From positions 280,472 to 344,471 of the forward strand of contig NZ_KE159737.1 of NCBI RefSeq assembly GCF_000403455.2: a DNA stretch of 64,000 nucleotides. The letters run 5' to 3'. Position numbers and translations under genes: made by a program. The notes below the pieces were generated by a model that made no database searches, had not been told where the DNA came from, and was given only the letters and a program-made list of their open reading frames with translations. Positions 7,949-14,663 of the stretch are shown here, piece by piece (within the stretch, counting starts at the first letter, position 1; every line of letters begins with the position of its first letter). This stretch comes from Dorea sp. 5-2. Its GTDB lineage: Bacteria > Bacillota > Clostridia > Lachnospirales > Lachnospiraceae.

Positions 7949-9451
7949 ATGTCATCAGAAAAAGTATGTAAGACCATTCACCAATATAACAGCGAACCAA
8001 TCCCAGAGGCTGATATGCAGAAGCTCCTGGAGATTGCCGGGGATTATATGAAGGTGAAGAATTACGTGTATGGGCGTTACGGAGGGATTGCAAGCCTGTC
8101 TAAGATCTACCCGGGATATACGGTGCAGAACGAGATGACAAGCAGCGGTTACCGGGAAGTATTAGGGATGCCGTCGGTATACTTCTACCTGTCGATTTTC
8201 GATGCACTGGGCGATATCAAATGCCAGTGGACCAGGACAAAGACGAAGCTTTTGAAGCTGATCAATCAGAATGAAGGGTTTTCGGATGATGATAAACATT
8301 ATCTCCGGTTCGTGCTTAAAGTAAATAATGCATTTGAGGCGGTGTTAAACCAGAAGGCGCTGAGTCAGAAGGTGTTGAGCCAGAAAATGCCGGATCGGCA
8401 GGCATTGGAGCCGAAGGACACACAGGGGAAAATGCTGAATCAGGATGGCCTGGATGAGCAGGCAGCGCAGAAGGGACAGGAACCCAAATCGAAGCTTCCG
8501 GAAACACAGGATATACAGGAAATAGTGGGATTGCCCAAGGCAGTGCAGAAGCAGTATGAAAAACTGGCTGCGAAAGTGGATACAGGGAAGCTGCACCGGT
8601 ATCTGTGCAGGCAGGTGCGCAGGCATCATGTCAAGCTTCATACGGACAGGGCGGACGGCTTCACCATAGCAGAACGGGCATACCGGTATGCAGACCACGG
8701 CATCTACATTTCCATAAAAGAGAAGCGGAAGAGGGTTTTCGTACCGCTGACAGACAATAACGGGTACAAGAGCCAGCTCTACGTCAAGCTGTATCCGAAG
8801 GAGCATGATCTCGAACTCAAGGTTCCGGTGAACGTAAGTGTGCGCAGCCATAGCGACTATCTGAAAGAGGTAGGCGTATCCGTAGGGCTTTATACCATGC
8901 TGACGACGGATGAAGGGCATCGGTACGGCGAGGAACTGGGCAGGTACCAGATCGCATATGCGGAGTGGATCCGCCAGCAGACAGGCAGCTATAACCGTAA
9001 CCGAAGCGAGAATCCAGGAAGGAAGAAATACAACGCGAAGAAAAAGCGGATGGAAGAGCAGCTGCACGGTTATATCAACCAGGAGCTGAACCGATTCCTG
9101 AGGGAAGAAAAGCCACAGACTATTTATATCGTAAAGCTTCCCAAGCCGCACGGCGGAGGCGTAAGCAAGAAGATCAATCATTCCATGGCGCAGTGGCAGA
9201 GGGGATATATCCGGAAACGGATCGCTCAGAAGTGTAAGGAGCAGGCGGTGGAGATTGTGGAGGTCTTAGGGAAGGATATCAGTAATGAGTGCAGTGAATG
9301 CGGGTTGACGGGAAAGAAGTCACAAGGGATGTTCATTTGCCCGGCGTGTGGGTATCGGGCGGAAGAGAAGACCAATACCGCAAGGAATGTGAAGAATCGC
9401 GGGCAGGGGGATGGAGTGTTGTATCCGAGAGGGAGATATCCAACTGTGTAG
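7949..9451 (+). CDS. TnpB-like protein with inactivated RuvC, probable RNA-guided regulator (TldR-like)
   Basis: 500 residues from ATG 7949, placed after AAGGTGG and matching the start of the paralogue at 25766. The C-terminal half is TnpB-like, with the zinc ribbon intact (Cys448, 451, 464, 467). At the RuvC-I position, where TnpB has GxDxG, it reads GVSVG (Ser311). RuvC-II reads YIVKL (Lys396 for Glu). RuvC-III reads EEKTNTARN (Lys474 for Asp). Loss of the whole triad predicts no DNA cleavage with RNA and DNA binding possibly kept, as known for nuclease-dead TnpB repressors. Residues about 137-194 are a Gln/Lys-rich insert absent from the paralogue. A conserved RNA-like region follows. No TnpA is present. 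Confidence 0.8.
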   Translation: MSSEKVCKTIHQYNSEPIPEADMQKLLEIAGDYMKVKNYVYGRYGGIASLSKIYPGYTVQNEMTSSGYREVLGMPSVYFYLSIFDALGDIKCQWTRTKTKLLKLINQNEGFSDDDKHYLRFVLKVNNAFEAVLNQKALSQKVLSQKMPDRQALEPKDTQGKMLNQDGLDEQAAQKGQEPKSKLPETQDIQEIVGLPKAVQKQYEKLAAKVDTGKLHRYLCRQVRRHHVKLHTDRADGFTIAERAYRYADHGIYISIKEKRKRVFVPLTDNNGYKSQLYVKLYPKEHDLELKVPVNVSVRSHSDYLKEVGVSVGLYTMLTTDEGHRYGEELGRYQIAYAEWIRQQTGSYNRNRSENPGRKKYNAKKKRMEEQLHGYINQELNRFLREEKPQTIYIVKLPKPHGGGVSKKINHSMAQWQRGYIRKRIAQKCKEQAVEIVEVLGKDISNECSECGLTGKKSQGMFICPACGYRAEEKTNTARNVKNRGQGDGVLYPRGRYPTV

Positions 9452-9506
9452 ATGTAATCGTGCAGAAATGCAGAAGTATTGAAGAAAAAGACGGATCAAG
9501 TAGAAA

Positions 9507-9778
9507 GATCATAAGAACAGCCGTTTTAGATGAATGCCGGTGGTGAGCCGGGATTTTACCGAAAGGACTAGAGGGCGTTCATGATATAAAAAATAGAAAC
9601 GGCATTAGAAGTCGGTGGCAGAGCCGAGTATTGGGTATGCCAGGACCTTGTGAACATACAGCGGTTATGATGTAGCAGGGAGCGAAGCGTAAGGAATTAC
9701 GCATCATCCGGAGGATGCGTGTTGTGCTGAGAACAGTACGATGCGTGGGTGGGGATGACCAATGTGCCTTATTTTAAA
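9507..9778 (+). ncRNA. Candidate guide-RNA scaffold downstream of TnpB-like gene 1
   Basis: This non-coding stretch is conserved with 27114-27543 although the flanks are not. Shared blocks include GAGCCGGGATTTTACCG, GGCGTTCATGATATAAAAAA, GTATTGGGTATGCCAGGACC, AGCAGGGAGCGAAGCG and a 3' block GATGACCAATGTGCC ending TTATTTTAAA. It contains stems such as ACGCATC/GATGCGT near 9703. TnpB genes carry their omega RNA at exactly this place, overlapping or following the 3' end, with the guide immediately beyond the scaffold. Here conservation stops at 9778, so a guide would begin at about 9779, just before the next gene. Function is inferred. Confidence 0.6.
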
Positions 9779-9820
9779 ATTCATAGAGAAAGGTAAAAAC
9801 AAAGCAAGGTAGGAGAAAAT

Positions 9821-10537
9821 ATGGTAATAGCGCTTATATTTGCAGGGGGTGCGGGTAGACGAATGAATTCTCGATCCAAGCCTAAGCAGTTTCTGGAAAT
9901 GCATGGCAAACCAATCATTATATATACATTGGAACATTTTGAGTATCATGAAACAATAGATAGGATTGTGGTTGTTTGCATCAGAGAATGGATGGAAGAA
10001 TTGAAAGGTCTATTGAAGCGGTTTGGAATTACAAAAGTAAAAGCGGTTGTTCCAGGAGGCGAGACCGGACATGATTCGATATATTATGGCTTATTTTCGA
10101 TGAGAGAATATTGTAAAGAAAATGATATTGTGCTGATTCATGATGGTGTTCGTCCTCTCATTACAAGGGAACTGATTACACAAAATGTAAATTCTGTTCA
10201 TAAGTATGGAAATGCTGTTTCGGTAGAGACATCCAGAGAAAGTGTTGTTCGCAGTGTAGATGGAGAGAATATATATGATGTACCATCGCGCAGTCAGATG
10301 TATGTGGCAAAGGCGCCGCAATCATTTTATTTTGGCAAAATAAATGATTTGTATGAACGAGCCAGACGAGATGGAAGAAAAACAATTGATTCAGCTCATT
10401 TGTGCAGTTTATATGGTGAGCCTATGCATATGGTGATAAGTGCAAAGAATAACATCAAGATTACAGAACCCGCAGATTATTACATATATCGAGCATTGTA
10501 TGAAGCAATGGAAGGACAGCAGATATTTGGTTTATAA
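9821..10537 (+). CDS. IspD/TarI-family cytidylyltransferase
   Basis: 238 residues of the 2-C-methyl-erythritol-4-phosphate/ribitol-5-phosphate cytidylyltransferase family. The nucleotide-binding signature FAGGAGRRMNSRSKPKQF opens the protein, followed by VLIHDGVRPLI and APQSF, and RKTIDSAHL near the C terminus. Members make CDP-activated polyols from CTP. At the head of a glycan cassette a TarI-like role (CDP-ribitol or another CDP-polyol donor) is more likely than isoprenoid synthesis, but no TarJ reductase accompanies it. AGGAG precedes ATG 9821, only 43 bases after the conserved RNA block. Substrate uncertain. Confidence 0.85.
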   Translation: MVIALIFAGGAGRRMNSRSKPKQFLEMHGKPIIIYTLEHFEYHETIDRIVVVCIREWMEELKGLLKRFGITKVKAVVPGGETGHDSIYYGLFSMREYCKENDIVLIHDGVRPLITRELITQNVNSVHKYGNAVSVETSRESVVRSVDGENIYDVPSRSQMYVAKAPQSFYFGKINDLYERARRDGRKTIDSAHLCSLYGEPMHMVISAKNNIKITEPADYYIYRALYEAMEGQQIFGL

Positions 10538-10567
10538 AACAGGTTAGGGAAAAGGATTAGAAAAGAA

Positions 10568-11065
10568 ATGAAGAAAAAGAATGGGAAGATAATAGTGCTG
10601 ATATGTTTTGTGATTATAGCTGCGTTGATTGCGGTGATTATCTTTTTATTGCGGAAACCGGAAGAACCGCCAAAGAGAAATGTTGTTGTAACAGAAGATA
10701 ATGCCGAGGAGATAGCAGAACGGATGGCGGAAGAAGGTTATACAGAACCGGGATATTACACAGTTAATATGTCTACGGAATGGAATTTCGCAAAAGGAGA
10801 TGCGATATCGACAGATGCAAGGGTTGATAATGTGGCTGGCAATACAAATCCGGTTTACTTCGATGTTTTTCTTGAAGGAAAAGAAGAAGAATCAATTTAC
10901 AGTTCTCCAGTCATACCGGTGGGGAGTTTTCTGGAGAATATTGCATTAGATAAGTCATTAGAAGCAGGTACATATGACTGTGTTATGGTGTATCATTTGG
11001 TGGATGAGGAGCAGAAAACGATTAGTACATTGAGAGTAACGCTGCAAATAGTGGTAAAATCATAG
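10568..11065 (+). CDS. Membrane-anchored extracellular protein of unknown function
   Basis: 165 residues. A short Lys-rich N terminus is followed by one hydrophobic helix (residues about 8-28, IIVLICFVIIAALIAVIIFL), then a Pro-rich linker and an acidic outer domain of about 125 residues rich in beta-type sequence. There is no lipobox Cys, so it is a signal-anchor protein facing outward. It sits between the cytidylyltransferase and the secreted surface protein gene with short gaps, and could help export, anchor or assemble that surface protein. I do not recognise a named family. Confidence 0.7.
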   Translation: MKKKNGKIIVLICFVIIAALIAVIIFLLRKPEEPPKRNVVVTEDNAEEIAERMAEEGYTEPGYYTVNMSTEWNFAKGDAISTDARVDNVAGNTNPVYFDVFLEGKEEESIYSSPVIPVGSFLENIALDKSLEAGTYDCVMVYHLVDEEQKTISTLRVTLQIVVKS

Positions 11066-11120
11066 TTTATATTGCCACAAGGCTTTATAAAAATACACTT
11101 ATAAAACAGGAGGTAGAAAA

Positions 11121-12215
11121 ATGAATAACAAGAAATTCAAAAAGTCTCTGGCAGTAGTGTTAGCAGGGACGATGACACTTGGAATGGGTGTCACAGCACT
11201 TGCCGCTGATACCCCGGCAGGGCAGGGAAGCGGTACGGGAGCAGGAGAATTGGAAGGGCACGTGGAAAAAAGTGTACTGGAAGTTACTCTCCCGACGGAT
11301 GGCGACACGGGCACATTCGGGTATACAATTGATCCAGAGGGGCTGATTGCAGCGACCCAGGCGGCGAAATATCCGGGCACAACTTATGATTCGAGTACAG
11401 GAGTATACTTCCAGACATCGGAGAAAAATTATACGGATAAAAGCGCTAAATTGAAAGTTACTAATAAGGGAAATGTAGATGCAGATGTAACAGTAGATGT
11501 TTCCGTAGCATCTGGCAGTGGGATTACTGCTATGAAAGGGAAGGATGGATTTACTGAAGCAGGAGCAGCGGAGCTGTATCTGGGACTTTTGGTAAATGAT
11601 GATGCTGGAGTTGCAGTTAATGATTTTGGAAGTGATGCAGGAAAGAAGGCAACAAAAACAGTTGGATTAAAGGGGCGTCCGGCAAACTTTGATGTGAAGT
11701 ACGATAGTGATGCTGATAAATATTCATATGCAATAAAGGACGGTGTAGCAGAAACTGCGTGGAATAGTTTTGAATTTGGTTTGGAGGGAGCATGTAACAC
11801 TAAGGGAGATTATTCCGCTGAGAGTTTTGCGGTACCTACAGTGACTGTAACTTGGTCTTATATTGCGCATCCAGAAACAGGCGGAGCGGCTATGTTAGAG
11901 GAAAATGCGTCAACAGATGTGGCTCCTAGTATTGCCACAACGGGAATTTACGATAAGGCAACAGGAGTAATTACAGTAGAAGGTGTGAACCTTGGAGCAG
12001 GTGAAAAAGTTACTACACTAAGGACAGCTAAATATGGAAGTACCTTAGCAAAGGCAACGACTGATGTAGCAGAAGCGACGATCACCGGGACAACTTTCAC
12101 TGGAAAAGTATCAGATGCAGTTAAATCTGGTTGGGCAAATCTTGCGGGGCCAGTTTATGTTGTAATTACTTTTGCTGATGGAACAACAGGAAATGTTACA
12201 TTAAGCATGCAATAA
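11121..12215 (+). CDS. Secreted surface protein
   Basis: 364 residues with a clear Sec signal peptide: Lys-rich start MNNKKFKKS, hydrophobic core, and a likely cut after VTALA-AD (about residue 29). The mature part is Ala/Gly/Thr/Asp-rich with no Cys and many short beta segments, including KLKVTNKGNVDADVTVDVSV and a late IPT/Ig-like stretch ITVEGVNLGAGEKV. There is no LPXTG or membrane tail. Such proteins form fibres or surface layers in Clostridia; the many Ser/Thr could be glycosylation sites for enzymes encoded downstream. A good ribosome site AGGAGG precedes ATG 11121. Exact family not recognised. Confidence 0.75.
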   Translation: MNNKKFKKSLAVVLAGTMTLGMGVTALAADTPAGQGSGTGAGELEGHVEKSVLEVTLPTDGDTGTFGYTIDPEGLIAATQAAKYPGTTYDSSTGVYFQTSEKNYTDKSAKLKVTNKGNVDADVTVDVSVASGSGITAMKGKDGFTEAGAAELYLGLLVNDDAGVAVNDFGSDAGKKATKTVGLKGRPANFDVKYDSDADKYSYAIKDGVAETAWNSFEFGLEGACNTKGDYSAESFAVPTVTVTWSYIAHPETGGAAMLEENASTDVAPSIATTGIYDKATGVITVEGVNLGAGEKVTTLRTAKYGSTLAKATTDVAEATITGTTFTGKVSDAVKSGWANLAGPVYVVITFADGTTGNVTLSMQ

Positions 12216-12226
12216 TCAATCGTTTT

Positions 12227-12269
12227 TACAATCGGGTTGTCGAGGAGTTTTCTTGGCAGCCCGATTGTA
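12227..12269 (+). terminator. Hairpin after the surface-protein gene
   Basis: TACAATCGGGTTG (12227-12239) pairs with CAGCCCGATTGTA (12257-12269) through 13 bp with one wobble. No T-tract follows, so rather than a full terminator it may be a partial stop or 3' stabiliser that raises surface-protein mRNA relative to the downstream enzymes. Confidence 0.5.
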
Positions 12270-12304
12270 AGAATAGATATGAAAAGTGAGAGGCAGAAAT
12301 AAAA

Positions 12305-13492
12305 TTGAAAAATATTTCTATTATGTATGAAGGGACAAATTGTCCCTTTCTAATTGCACTTCATAAAAAACAGAACTATATATATGGAGTTAATGTATAC
12401 AATAATGAAGTGTTTTATCTTGATTTAACAGACAGGGAGTTACATTATTGTGGGAGACTTCCAGTTCTTTCTGCATGGAAGGAAAAACCTGTTCATAATA
12501 TTCTTATCTATCAGGATTTTTGTTTTTTAATCCCGTTTTGGAATAATACAAATTTATTTATTTATGATTGTAAAAGAAGTTTATGGAAAAAGGTTCCTTT
12601 AATAATATTGCATGAAATAGAAAGAAGTGTTAGGGGAGAAAAAATACCAGGATATTATTATGGAGCCTGTATGTATCATGATCAACTTTTTATGCTTCCA
12701 TTTGGTTGTCGGCATTTGATTAAATATAATATTTTGACAGGTGAGGTATCAGATTGTGCGGATTTTGGGAATACATTAATAAAAGAAGATATTGTACTTT
12801 TTCATAAACATGAATGGATAAATACTACTTGTATTGCGCTAAGCTGCTTATATTCTAATCATATAGTATTATTTAATCTTGAGACAAACGAAATGGATAT
12901 TAAGACTGTAGGATGTGACGATTATCGGTTTAGTACAATTATAAAATATGGTGAAATCTTTTGGATAGTAGTCAAAAATAAACTTATTTTTTTACAATGG
13001 AATCCAGATACAGGATATGTAAAAGAATTTAAGGCGTTTCCAAGAGGCTGTATGATTGTGAATGATAGACATTGCTTTGATGAAAGTAATATTTATCTAT
13101 ATAGTGATGCATTATATTGTTTCCCGGCTGCTTGTAATATGGCTGTCAAATTCGATTTGAAACAGGAAATAGCTGTTGAGATCCAATCACTAACGTATTA
13201 CTGTCAAGATTTAAGGCTTGACCGGGAACAATCTACATTTGATGGCGGGGTGCGGGATGGAGAGAAAGTTTATCTACATTATCAATTAGATAAAATTTTG
13301 GAATTTGATCTGAGAACAGAAAGTGTACAAGAGTATGACAGGATTTTAAGAAGTGCAGTAAGTAGAAAAAAAAGATGGATAGATGAGTTTGCACATCTTT
13401 TAGAGAGTATACCATTAAAATCAAATGATAAACTAGATAAAAAAGTGACAGGAGAAGAAATCTATGATACGGTTTCAAAATTTGTATTATGA
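12305..13492 (+). CDS. Kelch/propeller-like protein
   Basis: 395 residues from a TTG start (12305) with AGAGG upstream; ATG 12323 is an alternative. The sequence is a series of 45-50 residue beta repeats rich in aromatic residues (for example LFIYDCKRSLWKKV, HLIKYNILTGEVSDC, FYLDLTDRELHYCG), which looks like a beta-propeller. No signal peptide is seen. The C-terminal half of the protein at 27755 has the same kind of repeats in the sister cassette. The next gene starts inside its end (29-base overlap), so the two are translationally coupled. Role unknown; substrate or partner binding is plausible. Confidence 0.65.
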   Translation: MKNISIMYEGTNCPFLIALHKKQNYIYGVNVYNNEVFYLDLTDRELHYCGRLPVLSAWKEKPVHNILIYQDFCFLIPFWNNTNLFIYDCKRSLWKKVPLIILHEIERSVRGEKIPGYYYGACMYHDQLFMLPFGCRHLIKYNILTGEVSDCADFGNTLIKEDIVLFHKHEWINTTCIALSCLYSNHIVLFNLETNEMDIKTVGCDDYRFSTIIKYGEIFWIVVKNKLIFLQWNPDTGYVKEFKAFPRGCMIVNDRHCFDESNIYLYSDALYCFPAACNMAVKFDLKQEIAVEIQSLTYYCQDLRLDREQSTFDGGVRDGEKVYLHYQLDKILEFDLRTESVQEYDRILRSAVSRKKRWIDEFAHLLESIPLKSNDKLDKKVTGEEIYDTVSKFVL

Positions 13493-14663
13493 CTCCTATT
13501 TAAAAAAGTATAAGAATAAAAAAATCATTGCCTATGGAATAGGTGGAACATTTTGTGACTTCTTAGATACACAAAAAGAGAAAATTGAGCTGCTTGATGC
13601 TATTGATTTACTAATTGACGGAGATTCGGACAAGAAGGGAATGGCTGTGCGTATCGGATGCAGAACGCTGACAGTACAGACATTGGATGAATTTATGGGA
13701 AGAAACTCTATGGCTGATTCTCATGTGATGATTATGTTTTTGGTACACGGCTATATCATGGAGGCAATAAAAGAGTTAGATCAGATTGGCGCTTTTGATC
13801 AGTTGACATGCTTGTATGGGATAAATTGTATTTTTTGGGGGCATGAACAATATAACCCCCCTTATCCTATTTTGCCTATTCTGCCGAAATGTGAAAGACA
13901 ATTTGAAATCCCTAAAAAAATTCATTATTGTTGGTTTGGAAAAAATGGGATTTCTAAAAAAAATCAGGAATGTATAGATAGTTGGCATGAACACTGCCCG
14001 GAGTATGAATTCTTTTTGTGGGATGAATCAAGGATTAACCTAAAGCATTTTCCTAGATATGTTCAAGAGGCTTATGATGCTCAAAAGTATGCGTTTGTAA
14101 GCGATTATGTAAGGCTTCTGGCAGTATATCAGTATGGTGGTTTTTACTTTGATACAGATGTATTTTTATTAAAAGGAATTGATGAATTAAGGAAATATCG
14201 TTCTGTATATGCTTTTATGGAATATGGAGAGATTGCGACTGGTTTAGGGTTTGGAAGTATTGCGAATACGAAGGAATTGAAAGAGATGATTCAATTATAT
14301 AATGCAATTCCTTTTTATGATGAGAGTGGCGTTATGAATCTGACACCATGTCCGCGGTATACGAATGATTACTTTAGGCGGAGAGGCGTGCGTATAGATA
14401 ACAGTCTGCAATTAGTGGATGATATGTTGTTCTTGCCGAGCAGTTATTTATGTCCGTTAATTGCTGTGACTTGTGAGGATGGGTTAGATCAACTGGCTTT
14501 ATATGCTTTAGATGACAATACAATTGGAATTCATCTGTGTGATAATTCTTGGAGAGTAGAAAAAGACAGAGAACCATTTGAAAAGAAAAAGGAAGAGTTA
14601 TCTTTGATTAACAGAAGGCTTCTGAGCGACTGGGCGCTTCAAAATAAGGAGATATTCAAATGA
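13464..14663 (+). CDS. GT32-like sugar transferase (DXD) with N-terminal Rossmann-like domain
   Basis: 399 residues. Residues about 15-120 form a small Rossmann-like module beginning KKIIAYGIGGTFCDFL. From about residue 150 a Gly_transf_sug/GT32-type domain begins with IPKKIHYCWFGKNGISKKNQECIDSW, and the metal-binding DXD lies in GGFYFDTDVFLL. The family transfers sugars from nucleotide donors and includes mannosyl- and galactosyltransferases of capsules and teichoic acids. It overlaps the gene before it by 29 bases and the next one by 4. Cytoplasmic. Donor and acceptor unknown. Confidence 0.85.
   Translation: MIRFQNLYYDSYLKKYKNKKIIAYGIGGTFCDFLDTQKEKIELLDAIDLLIDGDSDKKGMAVRIGCRTLTVQTLDEFMGRNSMADSHVMIMFLVHGYIMEAIKELDQIGAFDQLTCLYGINCIFWGHEQYNPPYPILPILPKCERQFEIPKKIHYCWFGKNGISKKNQECIDSWHEHCPEYEFFLWDESRINLKHFPRYVQEAYDAQKYAFVSDYVRLLAVYQYGGFYFDTDVFLLKGIDELRKYRSVYAFMEYGEIATGLGFGSIANTKELKEMIQLYNAIPFYDESGVMNLTPCPRYTNDYFRRRGVRIDNSLQLVDDMLFLPSSYLCPLIAVTCEDGLDQLALYALDDNTIGIHLCDNSWRVEKDREPFEKKKEELSLINRRLLSDWALQNKEIFK

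Noticed and set aside
8345..9181. Long open frame antisense to the TnpB-like gene (and a similar one at 25979-26719)
   Set aside because: It mirrors codon bias of the forward gene, has no ribosome site or recognisable family, and the forward frame is clearly conserved between the two copies.
7949..9778. Interpretation as an ordinary active IS605/IS200-type element
   Set aside because: There is no TnpA, the RuvC triad is replaced in both copies, and the sequence before the gene is an inverted-site promoter segment rather than a typical left-end hairpin.
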